The notes: generated by a model not told the origin, from the sequence alone. A DNA stretch of 64,000 nt from G016234445 sp964438865 (GCA_964438865.1 CAYTMI010000011.1:27940-91939), one strand, 5' to 3'. Positions 9,090 to 17,769 are shown, counted from the first letter of the stretch. Numbers and translations: made by a program.

Positions 9090-10328
9090 GTGACACGAGC
9101 GCTGATTACGGGCGTGGGCGCAATCACGCCTATCGGGCTGACTGCCCACGACTTCTGGCGAAACCTGGTGGCGGGGGAATCGGGCGCGGGGCCGATCACG
9201 CGGTTCGACACGTCGGACATGGCAGTGAAGATCGCGGCGGAAGTGCGCGACTTCGAACCCGGGCACTACATGGATTCGAAGGGCGCACGGCGGATGTCGC
9301 GGTTTTCGCAGTTCGCGGTGGCGGCGGCCCAACTCGCGGCGGACGACGCGGGGCTGGTGATCAGCGACGAGGAACGGCCGCGGTGCGCTTCGGCGATCGC
9401 CACGGGGGCGGGCGGCGCAATCGACACGATGGACGAACTCGAGGTGCTCCTGACGCGGGGGCCGGGGCGGGTAAGCCCGTTCTACGTGCCGACGATGGCG
9501 CCGAACATGGGAGCCTGCCAGGTGAGCATGCATCTCGGGCTACGAGGGCCGGCGCTGGCGAGCGTGGCAGCGTGCGCGAGCGGCCTGTATTCGTACATCG
9601 AAGCGAAGGCGCTGATTGACGGCGGGCTGGCGGACGTGGTGCTGGCCGGCGGCACGGAGGCAGCCCTCCACCGGCTTCCGATCGCTGCGCTGGCGAACAT
9701 GAGGGCGCTAAGCCGTCGAAACGACGAGCCAACGCGCGCCAGCCGGCCCTTCGACGCCGACCGGGACGGCTTCGTCTTCGGGGAGGGGGCCGTGGTGATG
9801 GTGGTGGAATCGGAGGCGCGGGCGAAGGCGCGCGGCGCTCGGGTCTACGCCGAACTGATGGGCGGCGGACTGAGTTGCGATGCCTTCCACATTACGGCGC
9901 CGCGCGAAGACGGGACCGGGGCCGAACAGGCGATGACCGCCGCACTCAAAGCGGCGGGGATGCAGCCCGAGGACGTGGATTACGTGGCCGCGCACGGGAC
10001 GGGGACTCCCCTGAACGACGCGAGTGAGACGGTGGCGATCAAGCTGGCGTTCGGGGCGCACGCGCGAAAGCTGGCGATCAGTTCGCCGAAGTCGATGGTC
10101 GGACACCTGTTGGGCGCGGCCGGGGCGGCCGGCTCGCTGGCAGCGGTGATGGCCATCCACGACAGCATCGTTCCGCCCACGATCAACCTCGAAACACCGG
10201 ACCCGGTATGCGACCTGGACTACACACCGTTGAAGGCGCGGAAGATGACAGTACGGGCGGCGGTGGCGAACGGGTTCGGGTTTGGGGGCCAGAACGGCTG
10301 CGTCATCTTCCGCAAATACGCCGGGTGA
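9090..10328 (+). CDS. fabF: Beta-ketoacyl-ACP synthase II (second copy)
   Basis: A 412-residue KAS II paralogue. The triad is complete: Cys162 in 'AACASGLYS', His302 in 'AAHGTGTPLND' and His339 in 'SMVGHLLGAAG'. The active-site surroundings (HGTGTPLND, GHLLGAAGA) are closer to the canonical FabF consensus than in the first copy. The GTG start at 9090 has a GGAG nine bases upstream. Followed 72 bases later by acpP. Confidence 0.94.
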   Translation: MTRALITGVGAITPIGLTAHDFWRNLVAGESGAGPITRFDTSDMAVKIAAEVRDFEPGHYMDSKGARRMSRFSQFAVAAAQLAADDAGLVISDEERPRCASAIATGAGGAIDTMDELEVLLTRGPGRVSPFYVPTMAPNMGACQVSMHLGLRGPALASVAACASGLYSYIEAKALIDGGLADVVLAGGTEAALHRLPIAALANMRALSRRNDEPTRASRPFDADRDGFVFGEGAVVMVVESEARAKARGARVYAELMGGGLSCDAFHITAPREDGTGAEQAMTAALKAAGMQPEDVDYVAAHGTGTPLNDASETVAIKLAFGAHARKLAISSPKSMVGHLLGAAGAAGSLAAVMAIHDSIVPPTINLETPDPVCDLDYTPLKARKMTVRAAVANGFGFGGQNGCVIFRKYAG

Positions 10329-10400
10329 CGTAGCATCGACGTTCATTCGTCAGTTCAGCAGGCGGCCAAGGCCGTGTGCATTTCGCCCGGGGAGAACCGC

Positions 10401-10652
10401 ATGGCATCGCTTTTCGAACGTGTCCGCGACGTGGTCGTCGCGCAACTCAAGGTAAGTCCGGATGAAGTGCAGCCGGGTTCGAGTCTCGTGGACGACCTGC
10501 GCGCCGACTCGCTGGACGTAGTGGACCTGACGATCGCGATCGAGGAAGCGTTTGCGGACCAGGCGGACTTCGAGATCCGGGATGAGGACGCGGAGAACAT
10601 CAAGACGGTGCAGGACATCCTGGATTTCCTGACCGAACACGGGATTTCTTAG
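10401..10652 (+). CDS. acpP: Acyl carrier protein
   Basis: An acidic protein of 83 residues that carries growing acyl chains on 4'-phosphopantetheine. The attachment Ser37 is in 'DDLRADSLDVVDL', the standard DSL motif at helix II. GGGGAGA lies a few bases before the ATG at 10401. Its position after fabD-fabF-fabF fits the usual fab cluster, although fabG, fabH and fabZ are not in the window. Confidence 0.95.
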   Translation: MASLFERVRDVVVAQLKVSPDEVQPGSSLVDDLRADSLDVVDLTIAIEEAFADQADFEIRDEDAENIKTVQDILDFLTEHGIS

Positions 10653-10778
10653 ACATGACGGCACCCGCCGGGTGATGACCCGGTACGCAGTACGCTCGCT
10701 GCCGGTCGCGTAAGGTTCGCGAATAGCACCGTTCTTTGAAGAAGCACGCCTGAGCGCACCCTGGGGTCCCGCGGGCGG

Positions 10779-11033
10779 CTACCGAGGCTTGAAGTAGACG
10801 ACGCCGTCCGCCACCCAGGTCTCGATCGCACGCCCGGCACGTTTGCCCGCCCGCGTCACCCTCACGGCCACTGAGCGTGAGGTCTCGGGTGCGGCTGGCA
10901 CCAGCTTTCCCACCTGCCCGCTCCGAGGCGCAGAGACGTAGCGTTCGTACTCCGCCATTCGCGCGGCGAGTGATGATCCCCTTCGGGTGGGCCTGGGCGC
11001 CCTGGATTCGTCGATCACCGAAAACGTGGCCAA
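10779..11033 (-). CDS. Small basic hypothetical protein
   Basis: An 84-residue protein, rich in Arg and Ala, without a signal peptide or known motif. The TTG start at 11033 is supported by a GGAGG eleven bases upstream. It lies downstream of, and on the same strand as, the M56/BlaI pair, 71 bases from it, so it may be the last gene of that unit. I do not recognise the family. Confidence 0.5.
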   Translation of the reverse strand: MATFSVIDESRAPRPTRRGSSLAARMAEYERYVSAPRSGQVGKLVPAAPETSRSVAVRVTRAGKRAGRAIETWVADGVVYFKPR

Positions 11034-11104
11034 GAGAGTCCTCCGAGACGAATGTTCGCGTCAGTGTACTCGGGTCACCGCCCAACGGCTTGGGTCAGAC
11101 GCCG

Positions 11105-11908
11105 CTACAGGCAGACGGCGCCCAGCCAGAAGAGTGCGTGAACCATCACCGGCACTAACGCGAGAGCGGTGAGGGCGACGATCAGAGCTGTCAGCTTCGG
11201 TTGTGGTTGGGCAGCTGAAGGGTCTGCGAGGGCCGTCAGGCGTGGAATCAGTCCTTCCGCAGCCAGCCCTGTTGCAGGGCTCGGGGTGACACGGCGGGAG
11301 GTGGCGACCATGGCGTCGAACAGGTCTGCCCTGCGGGCCCCGGCCGCGAGGGCTGCCCGGTCGGCGGCGAATTCGCAGTCCAGGGCAAGGGACCGCACTG
11401 CTGCGCGCACCGCTGGAAACGGTGAAAACGCCCGTTCGATTGCTGCGAGCGCTGCTCGCCAGGCGACGTCGCGACGGCGTTGATGGGCCCGCTCGTGCAG
11501 GAGCCCCGCGCGGAAGGCATCCGGTGTGAGGGAGTTGACAGCGCCGGCGGTTGCATAGATTCGGGGCCGGAGGATCCCCGCGGTGAAGAAGATCACCTCC
11601 GGCGCGGGAAGCAGGACGAACTCGATCTCATCTTCAGTGTGTCGACGGTTGCCTGACTCGGAGAGCGTGCGAAGATCGCTGGAACCGCGGACCCACTTCG
11701 CGGAGATCCGGGCGAGGCCGGCGAGGGGCAGGAGCGATGCGCCGACGAGCATGAAGACGGCTACGACGGCGGCGTCCGCGAGCGGCGACGGGATCTGCGG
11801 TTGCCCGGCGTCGAACAAGTGCGGAAGGGCGGGATGAAACGCGGCGAGCGGCGCTCCCACGATCGCAAGGAGGGTTGCCACGACAAGGGCGCGCTGTGCC
11901 CTTGTCAT
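11105..11908 (-). CDS. M56-family (BlaR1-like) membrane metalloprotease
   Basis: A 267-residue integral membrane protease. Hydrophobic segments lie near residues 8-25, 45-66 and 245-265. The zinc site is 'LLHERAHQRR' (His138, Glu139, His142), with a downstream Glu179 in 'DCEFAADRAAL' as the probable third ligand. It lacks the C-terminal penicillin-binding sensor of BlaR1, so the signal is probably not a beta-lactam. The start overlaps the blaI stop (ATGA). By family precedent it relieves repression by BlaI; the link to metal stress is inferred from the neighbours. Confidence 0.85.
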   Translation of the reverse strand: MTRAQRALVVATLLAIVGAPLAAFHPALPHLFDAGQPQIPSPLADAAVVAVFMLVGASLLPLAGLARISAKWVRGSSDLRTLSESGNRRHTEDEIEFVLLPAPEVIFFTAGILRPRIYATAGAVNSLTPDAFRAGLLHERAHQRRRDVAWRAALAAIERAFSPFPAVRAAVRSLALDCEFAADRAALAAGARRADLFDAMVATSRRVTPSPATGLAAEGLIPRLTALADPSAAQPQPKLTALIVALTALALVPVMVHALFWLGAVCL

Positions 11909-12279
11909 TCCGCCACCGCCAACCTGGCTTTCAACGATTCGAGCACCCGGGGGTCGCTGCGTTCGGCCTCAGCGAGGAAACCGGCGATCCCAGCCTCCCC
12001 AAGGCCGGCGAGGGTAGCGGCGAGCGATTGGCCCCGGCGCCGGGAGTACTCATCTCGGGAGACCGCCGCGAAGTAGACGTGCGAACGCCCCTCCTCGCGA
12101 CGGCCGGCAAGGCCTTTCCGATGGAGGCGCTGGAGGATCGTGAGGATCGTCGTGTAGGCCAAGCCCCGTGGCTTCCCGATGCGCTCGAACACGACCGGCG
12201 TCGAAAGCTCGCCGCTATCCCACAGTGCCTCGAGCACCGGGCCCTCCAGTTCGCCCAGAGCGGGCGCCTCGTTTCGCAT
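11905..12279 (-). CDS. blaI: BlaI/MecI/CopY-family transcriptional repressor
   Basis: A 124-residue winged-helix repressor. The N-terminal 'LGELEGPVLEALWDSGEL' and the recognition region 'AYTTILTILQRLHRKGL' are typical of the BlaI/MecI/CopY family, and a helical dimerisation part follows. The ATG at 12279 has GGAGG eight bases upstream. In the family, dimers bind TAC/GTA dyads and are inactivated by a partner protease or by metal. Six such dyads lie in the next 16 kb, so it is the likely regulator of the metal island. Confidence 0.9.
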   Translation of the reverse strand: MRNEAPALGELEGPVLEALWDSGELSTPVVFERIGKPRGLAYTTILTILQRLHRKGLAGRREEGRSHVYFAAVSRDEYSRRRGQSLAATLAGLGEAGIAGFLAEAERSDPRVLESLKARLAVAE

Positions 12280-12456
12280 GCACCGACCTCCGTATGCAGT
12301 GTACATCGGCCCACGAGCCCGGCGACGGAGACAACCGGCCCTGTTTCCCTGGACCATCCGACCGTGGATTCCCCAGAGCGGGGCCGTTAGGTCCCCTCGA
12401 TCAGGGCCGCTTGGCCGTGATCTCACAGCCGCGCCGCTGCGCACACTATACGTTAA

Positions 12457-12473
12457 TACGACAGGAAGTAGTA
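12457..12473 (+). promoter_or_regulatory. Putative BlaI operator, site a
   Basis: Dyad TACGAC-AGGAA-GTAGTA, four bases before the ATG of the small membrane protein and overlapping its ribosome-binding region. It lies in the divergent space between blaI and this gene, so it could control both. Confidence 0.6.
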
Positions 12474-12476
12474 GTG

Positions 12477-12704
12477 ATGGATCATCCGCAGGACCCTTCG
12501 CCCGAACGCCGAGTGACGGAGGCGACCCAGACCGGCATGTTCGCCATGATGGCGATGATGATGATCTGCTGCGTCGGCATCTTTGTCCTCATCGCGCTCA
12601 TCCCTCTGATTGGCTGGCCCGCGGGGATCGTCGTCGCGGTCGTTGGCGGAGCGGGATTGATGTACGCCCACATGAAGCTGATGGGCCACGGTTCGCATCA
12701 CTGA
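12477..12704 (+). CDS. Small Met/His-rich membrane protein
   Basis: A 75-residue protein with a polar N-terminus, a Met-rich hydrophobic start ('MFAMMAMMMICC'), a second hydrophobic segment, and a tail 'MYAHMKLMGHGSHH'. Met, Cys and His density suggests metal contact. The ATG directly follows putative operator site a, which implies expression under metal stress. No named family recognised; a small copper-binding or accessory membrane protein is my best guess. Confidence 0.6.
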   Translation: MDHPQDPSPERRVTEATQTGMFAMMAMMMICCVGIFVLIALIPLIGWPAGIVVAVVGGAGLMYAHMKLMGHGSHH

Positions 12705-12740
12705 CGACGCTGTCCGGACAGACGCTTGAAAGGACGAACG

Positions 12741-12986
12741 ATGACGTGGGCATGGGGCCACGACGCCGGCATGTTGTGGTGGATGGTCGCGGGCAGCGTG
12801 TTCTGGGGAATCGTGGTCGCGGGGGCAATTCACTTCCTCGCGCCGTTCTCCGGCCGTGAATACCACCTTCGGCGTCGGCCAGGCCTTGCCGGGGAAGCTC
12901 CCCTGGAGGTCGCGCGCCGCCGCTATGCCGCGGGCGAAATCTCCGAGGAGGAGTTCAGGCGGATCCGCGACAGCCCCTCGCCCTGA
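12741..12986 (+). CDS. SHOCT-domain membrane protein
   Basis: An 81-residue protein: a short N-terminus with His, one transmembrane segment (residues about 12-34), then a basic linker and a C-terminal SHOCT motif ('RRRYAAGEISEEEFRRI'). SHOCT tails occur on many small membrane proteins as oligomerisation elements. The ATG at 12741 is preceded by GAAAGGA. It is 36 bases from the previous gene and probably co-transcribed from the same operator-controlled promoter. Confidence 0.7.
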   Translation: MTWAWGHDAGMLWWMVAGSVFWGIVVAGAIHFLAPFSGREYHLRRRPGLAGEAPLEVARRRYAAGEISEEEFRRIRDSPSP

Positions 12987-13208
12987 GCGGGGCGCGGACC
13001 GGCCCGCGACTGGATGCGACGCGCGCCGACATCGCTTAACCGGACCGTAACCGTCCGGTCTTCTGACGGGGTCCTCCCTGCGGTGAACCCCTCGGGCCGG
13101 CGGCGGACCAGGCTACGGTCAGGGTTCGGGATAGGGGTCCAACGGTCCCAAAGCGATGCCCCATCCGGCCATCGCGGGGTGCGCGCGGGTGGCGGAGGAT
13201 GGAATTGC

Positions 13209-13225
13209 TACGACGTGACGTAGTA
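13209..13225 (+). promoter_or_regulatory. Putative BlaI operator, site b
   Basis: Dyad TACGAC-GTGAC-GTAGTA, with the same five-base spacing as site a. It lies 25 bases before the GTG of the cupredoxin gene and just before its GGAGGA ribosome-binding site. The 264-base gap before the gene holds no other feature. Confidence 0.65.
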
Positions 13226-13250
13226 GTGCAAGACCTGGAGGAACCCACCC

Positions 13251-13673
13251 GTGAAACGCCACAAGCCTGGCATCTGGATGACGGCTGCAGCCGCCCTCGC
13301 CCTGGCGCTGTCCATCGGCGTCGCCTGCGGCAGCGACAGCGGGGGTTCCAACCCGACGGCCACTCCGCAAGTGCAGACGAAGCCGGGCGGTGCCACAACG
13401 CCCGCGGCGGCCGCTCACCCCGACCACGCCGCCGAGATCGATCAACTGGATATGGCGTTCGTTCCCGCGCGCGTGTCTATCAAGGTTGGACAGACGGTCC
13501 TCATCAAGAACAGTGAAACGGCCATCCACACCGGCAACATCAACGGCAAGAACATCACCGGGAACATGAAGAAGGGTGACAGCACCGCCTGGACGGCGAA
13601 GGCGCCGGGAGAATACGCGGTCACCTGCGACTATCACCCCCAGATGAAGGCGACCATCGTGGTCACGTCGTAG
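13251..13673 (+). CDS. Cupredoxin-like lipoprotein
   Basis: A 140-residue secreted protein. The signal peptide ends in a lipobox with Cys26 ('IGVACGS'), followed by a Thr/Pro-rich linker and a plastocyanin-type domain. Copper ligands of a type-1 site are all present: His93 in 'ETAIHTGN' and the 'VTCDYHPQM' loop with Cys126, His129 and Met132. It would bind copper outside the membrane and pass electrons or metal. The GTG start has GGAGGA upstream, and operator site b lies right before it. Confidence 0.88.
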   Translation: MKRHKPGIWMTAAAALALALSIGVACGSDSGGSNPTATPQVQTKPGGATTPAAAAHPDHAAEIDQLDMAFVPARVSIKVGQTVLIKNSETAIHTGNINGKNITGNMKKGDSTAWTAKAPGEYAVTCDYHPQMKATIVVTS

Positions 13674-13803
13674 CCCGCCTGGCTCCCCCACCGCCAGCAC
13701 GAGCCCCACCGTCCGGCGAGGCTGGGGGGCCAGAGGCCCAAGGGACCACCTGGGCGGGGTCCCATCGGACATTGCAAGGCGCCCACGAAAGTCGCATCTT
13801 AAG

Positions 13804-13823
13804 TACGACCTACCATAGTAGTA
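13804..13823 (+). promoter_or_regulatory. Putative BlaI operator, site c
   Basis: Half-sites TACGAC and GTAGTA separated by eight bases, with an inner palindrome CTAC-CATA-GTAG. It lies 20 bases before the copA ATG. The spacing equals that of site d and differs from the five bases of sites a, b, e and f. Confidence 0.55.
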
Positions 13824-13843
13824 AGCAAGAAAAGGAGCAGATC

Positions 13844-16459
13844 ATGCCAACGCCGGCTTCTGCTGACGGGCCCGATGCGGACCCTCGATCGATTCGACTC
13901 GCCGTCGAGGGCATGTCGTGCGCGGCCTGCGTCAACAAGGTCGAGAAGGCGCTCAAGCGGCTGGAGGGCGTGAGTGACGCCCGGGTCAACCTGGCGACCG
14001 CGAGCGCTGCGGTGGACTACGACTCCACGCGCGTGCAGCCGCAGCAAATGGCAGAGGCTGTCCGCGGGCTCGGCTACGAGGCGCCCTGGGACAGGCTCGA
14101 CCTCCTGGTTCTCGGGATGATGGGGACGCACTGCCAGTCCATCATCGAGAAGGCCGTCGGCGACCTGCCGGGGGTCATCAGCGTGAAGGTCAACCTGGGA
14201 ACGGACACTGCGGCGGTGACGTACGCCGGGTCGTTGATCGGGGCTGGCCAGATCAAGAAGGTGATCTCGAGTCTTGGCTACCAGGTTTCGGAGAAGGCGG
14301 AAGGGGCCGCAGCGGTGGACCGGGAGCGTGCCGCCCGGAAGCGGGAGCTGCGGCACCAGTTGATCAACCTGGTCGTGGCAACGCCGCTCGTGCTGATCAT
14401 CATGGCCGGGACCTTCCGTGGCTACTGGAAGCTCGACCTGGTTGTCCCGGGGATCTTCGCGGAGAAGTGGTTCCTCTTCCTCCTGACCACGCCTGTCGTG
14501 TTCGGGCCGGGCCGGCAATTCTTCGTCCACTCGTTCAACGGGCTACGCCGGGGCGTCACGGACATGAACCTCCTGTACGCAACCGGCATCGGGGCCTCCT
14601 ACTTCATCGCAGTCATCAACACGTTCTGGCCCGATGCGGGGTTCGGCGGGAAAGACGCCACGTTCTTCGAGTCGGCTGCGCTGCTCACCTGGTTCATCGT
14701 CCTCGGCCGGTATCTTGAGGCGGTCACGCGCGGGCGGACATCGGAAGCGATCCGAAAGCTGATGCGGCTACAGCCGAAGCGGGCGCGCGTCCTTCGCGAC
14801 GGAGCAGAGGTCGACATCCCGGCTGATGAAGTGGAAGTCGGCGAGATCTGCCTCGTTCGACCCGGCGAATCCATCCCGGTCGACGGCGTGGTCGTGGACG
14901 GCTATTCGGCGGTCGACCAATCGATGATCACCGGGGAGAGTCTGCCCGTCGAAAAGAAGACCGGTGATACGGTGATTGGCGGCACACTGAACAAGACGGG
15001 GGCCTTCCGACTCCGGGCGACGCAGGTGGGGAAGGAAACCGCCCTCGCGCAAATCATCAAGCTTGTGGAGGACGCGCAGGCGACCCGGGCTCCGATCCAG
15101 AAGCTTGCCGACTCTGTTGCCGGGCACTTCATCCTCGGCGTCCACACGCTCGCCCTGGCGGTGTTCCTGTTCTGGTTCTTTGTCGGGTTCGACCTTTGGT
15201 TCAGCCCTGACAGCCGGCTGATCCTCAGTCCCTACCGCCTGACCGAGGTCGGTGTCTTTGGGTTCGCATTGCTGCTGTCGGTGACGGTCCTCATCATCTC
15301 TTGCCCGTGCGCGGTTGGCCTGGCGACGCCGGCTGCGATCATGGGCGGTTCGGGCATTGGCGCTCAGCATGGAATCCTCTTCAAGGGTGCGGATGCGATC
15401 GAGGCAGCGAGCAAGCTGCAGGTGATCGTCTTCGACAAGACCGGGACCTTGACGCGGGGCGAACCCTCGGTCACAGACGTGGTGGCCACAGGCGGGAACC
15501 AGAATGAAGCGCTAAGGTTGGCCGCGATTATCGAGAAGTACTCCGAGCACCCCCTGGGCGAAGCAATCCTCCGTGGGGCGCGCGAACGCGGCCTCCAGGT
15601 TGACGACCCGGGCCAGTTCGAATCCATCCCAGGCCAGGGTGTTGAAGCGGACTACGAGGGGCGCAAGCTCCTGCTCGGCAACCGCAAGCTCATGAACGAC
15701 CGGGGCATCGACATCTCCGGACTCGTGGCCGACGCCGAGCGGCTCGAGAACGACGGCAAGACGGCCATGTTCCTTGCGGCCGACGGCCTGCCGGCGGGGA
15801 TCATCGCGGTCGCTGACACGCTGAAACCGACGTCATCCACAGCCGTCGCCGCGCTTCATCGCATGGGGCTCGAGGTCGCGATGATGACTGGGGACAACCG
15901 GCGCACCGCCGAGGCGATCGCTCGCCAGGTTGGGATCGACCGCGTCCTGGCTGAAGTGCTCCCGCAGGACAAAGCGGCGGAAGTGCGAAAGCTCCAGGAG
16001 AAGGGTCTGCGCGTTGCGATGGTGGGCGACGGCGTGAACGACGCCCCCGCGCTTGCTCAGGCGAACGTCGGCATCGCCATGGGCGCCGGGACCGACGTCG
16101 CAAAGGAGACGGGGCACGTCATCCTCATGAAGGACGACCTGCTGGACGTCGTCGCGTCCGTCCAGGTGGCGCGATACACGATGCGCAAGGTCCGTCAGAA
16201 CCTGTTCTGGGCATTCGGCTACAACACGGTCTTCATCCCGTTGGGGGCGGGCTTGCTCTACCCGGTCATGTCCCAGGTGGTGAGCCCGGAACTGGCCGCA
16301 TTCCTGATGGCCCTCAGCTCGCTGTCGGTGACGCTCAACTCGATGTCGATGCGCCGCTTCGTGCCGCAGGTGCGCCGGTCGGGGCCCACCCGCCCAGGGC
16401 CCGGCGAGGTGCGGGCGGGCGAACTCGTGGCCGGCGGCGCGCCCGGCGCGGGAGGTTGA
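13844..16459 (+). CDS. copA: Cu+-exporting P1B-type ATPase
   Basis: An 871-residue copper efflux pump. The first heavy-metal domain has 'GMSCAAC' (Cys26, Cys29); the second is degenerate, 'GMMGTHC', with a single Cys97. The transmembrane Cys-Pro-Cys is at 487-489 ('SCPCAVGLATP'), the phosphorylated Asp531 is in 'DKTGTLT', and 'SEHPLGEAI' and 'GDGVNDAPAL' follow. TM7 'YN' and TM8 'MALSS' fit Cu+ specificity. AAAGGAG precedes the ATG at 13844. The gene heads a plus-strand unit running to 18603, under operator site c. Confidence 0.95.
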   Translation: MPTPASADGPDADPRSIRLAVEGMSCAACVNKVEKALKRLEGVSDARVNLATASAAVDYDSTRVQPQQMAEAVRGLGYEAPWDRLDLLVLGMMGTHCQSIIEKAVGDLPGVISVKVNLGTDTAAVTYAGSLIGAGQIKKVISSLGYQVSEKAEGAAAVDRERAARKRELRHQLINLVVATPLVLIIMAGTFRGYWKLDLVVPGIFAEKWFLFLLTTPVVFGPGRQFFVHSFNGLRRGVTDMNLLYATGIGASYFIAVINTFWPDAGFGGKDATFFESAALLTWFIVLGRYLEAVTRGRTSEAIRKLMRLQPKRARVLRDGAEVDIPADEVEVGEICLVRPGESIPVDGVVVDGYSAVDQSMITGESLPVEKKTGDTVIGGTLNKTGAFRLRATQVGKETALAQIIKLVEDAQATRAPIQKLADSVAGHFILGVHTLALAVFLFWFFVGFDLWFSPDSRLILSPYRLTEVGVFGFALLLSVTVLIISCPCAVGLATPAAIMGGSGIGAQHGILFKGADAIEAASKLQVIVFDKTGTLTRGEPSVTDVVATGGNQNEALRLAAIIEKYSEHPLGEAILRGARERGLQVDDPGQFESIPGQGVEADYEGRKLLLGNRKLMNDRGIDISGLVADAERLENDGKTAMFLAADGLPAGIIAVADTLKPTSSTAVAALHRMGLEVAMMTGDNRRTAEAIARQVGIDRVLAEVLPQDKAAEVRKLQEKGLRVAMVGDGVNDAPALAQANVGIAMGAGTDVAKETGHVILMKDDLLDVVASVQVARYTMRKVRQNLFWAFGYNTVFIPLGAGLLYPVMSQVVSPELAAFLMALSSLSVTLNSMSMRRFVPQVRRSGPTRPGPGEVRAGELVAGGAPGAGG

Positions 16460-16461
16460 GA

Positions 16462-16893
16462 ATGAACACCAAGCGGTCTGTCTACATCAGTGCCCTCACG
16501 TACACCGCCATGTCGGCGCTGGCATCGAGCCTGTTCCTGGCAGCGACTTTCGCGTCGGGGGATTACACCCGGGTTGCCCGGGCCGGCGGCGCCGGCTGGG
16601 TCTTCCTCCTTTCGATGATCATCCTGATGCCCACGATCACGCCCTGGGTGAAGACGAGGCTGGACCAACCGCGTGATGGGCGCCAGGGCGGCAAGCCAAA
16701 GGAGGCAGCAATGTCAGTCCAAGAATCCGGTTCAAGCGAGAAAGGCGCGTCGGCCACGGACCCCGTGTGCGGGATGTCTATCGATCCGGCAACGGCGCAC
16801 TGGAGTTCGGACTACCAGGGGACGAAGTACTACTTCTGCGCCAAGGGGTGCAAAGAGACGTTCGACGAGAATCCAGCCAACTACATCAAGTAG
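16462..16893 (+). CDS. Membrane-anchored YHS-domain protein
   Basis: A 143-residue protein with two hydrophobic segments in the first 55 residues, a polar linker, and a C-terminal YHS metal domain ('TDPVCGMSID' followed by 'YYFCAKGCKETF'). YHS domains accompany copper and heavy-metal ATPases and probably bind metal with their three Cys. The start lies two bases after the copA stop with a GGGAGG site. A second, strong ribosome-binding site inside the frame at 16698 could give a free 60-residue YHS protein. Confidence 0.8.
   Translation: MNTKRSVYISALTYTAMSALASSLFLAATFASGDYTRVARAGGAGWVFLLSMIILMPTITPWVKTRLDQPRDGRQGGKPKEAAMSVQESGSSEKGASATDPVCGMSIDPATAHWSSDYQGTKYYFCAKGCKETFDENPANYIK
16698..16713 (+). 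promoter_or_regulatory. Internal ribosome-binding site and ATG for a free YHS protein
   Basis: AAAGGAGG is followed after five bases by ATG at 16711, in frame with the longer gene. It is a better site than that of the full-length start. It would give a soluble 60-residue YHS domain from the same mRNA. Confidence 0.5.
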
Positions 16894-16920
16894 CGCGGGG
16901 CGCGCGCAGGGTTGCAGGCC

Positions 16921-17769
16921 ATGACGGCAGTTCTGTTCGACAATGCCGGCCTCTTCGGCACTATCACGATCTCGATCGACCCCATCCTGGTACGCATCGG
17001 GCACTTCGGCCTCGGCTGGTACGGGATCGCCGTTGGCCTCGCCATCGCCGCGGGACTGCTGATCGCGCGCCGCGAAGCCAGGCGGCGCAACGTGGACACG
17101 GATGCCCTGATGCGAGTGGCCGTGTGGTCCATAGCCGGCGGCGTTGCCGGAGCTCGCGCACTCTTCGTGGTCGACCACTGGTCGAGGTACGCCTCGGATC
17201 CCATGGGTGCCCTGGCGATCCAGGAAGGTGGGCTCGCGATCCAGGGAGCCCTGATCGGAGGCCTGGTGGCGGGGGTCCTCGCGGCCAGGCAGGCACGGCT
17301 ACCGGTGTTGGTACTCGCCGACATCGCCGCACCGGCGGCCGTCCTCGGCCAGGCGATAGGACGCCTCGGCTGTCTTGTGACCGGCGACGCCCTCGGGAGC
17401 CCGACATCGTTGCCCTGGGGGGTTAGCTACACGAACCCCGCCGCGATGGCGCCGCAGCTCGGGGTTTCGCTGCAGCCGGTGTTTGCCTACGAGGCGCTCT
17501 GGGACCTGGCCGTGTTCGCCCTTCTCTGGGGGGTTCGGACTCGAGGCTGGCAGCCCGGCCGTCTCTTTGCGGCATATCTCGGCCTCTACGCCGCCGGCAA
17601 GTTCGGACTGACGTTCCTGAGGCAGGAACGGGTGTGGGCCCTGGGACTGCAGGAAGCACAGTTGGCGGCGGTAGTGCTGCTGCTTGGCGCCCTTGGGTTC
17701 TGGGCATTCAGCGCCCGCGGTTCACGGGCCGTCCCGGCCGCGACTGCAGCCGGTTCAGGAGGCAATTGA
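16921..17769 (+). CDS. Lgt-like membrane protein with altered catalytic motifs
   Basis: A 282-residue seven-helix protein of the prolipoprotein diacylglyceryl transferase fold. The family loops are recognisable: 'GWYGIAVGLA', 'GGLAIQGALIGG', 'QAIGRLGCLVTGDALGSPT' and 'AAGKFGLTFLRQE'. In the canonical enzyme the second loop holds an essential His (HG), here Gln108, and the third reads GRxGNFxNxE, here GRLGCLVTGD. Arg148 is kept. It may be a specialised or inactive paralogue. It could also act on the lipoproteins of this island. The copper-operon position is the main clue to its role. Confidence 0.75.
   Translation: MTAVLFDNAGLFGTITISIDPILVRIGHFGLGWYGIAVGLAIAAGLLIARREARRRNVDTDALMRVAVWSIAGGVAGARALFVVDHWSRYASDPMGALAIQEGGLAIQGALIGGLVAGVLAARQARLPVLVLADIAAPAAVLGQAIGRLGCLVTGDALGSPTSLPWGVSYTNPAAMAPQLGVSLQPVFAYEALWDLAVFALLWGVRTRGWQPGRLFAAYLGLYAAGKFGLTFLRQERVWALGLQEAQLAAVVLLLGALGFWAFSARGSRAVPAATAAGSGGN

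Noticed and set aside
10653..10778. tRNA gene or riboswitch after acpP
   Set aside because: I could not build a cloverleaf or a conserved aptamer; only short GC-rich inverted repeats are present.
16829..16845. Another operator-like GTACTAC sequence
   Set aside because: It lies inside the YHS coding sequence and is explained by the Lys-Tyr-Tyr-Phe codons.
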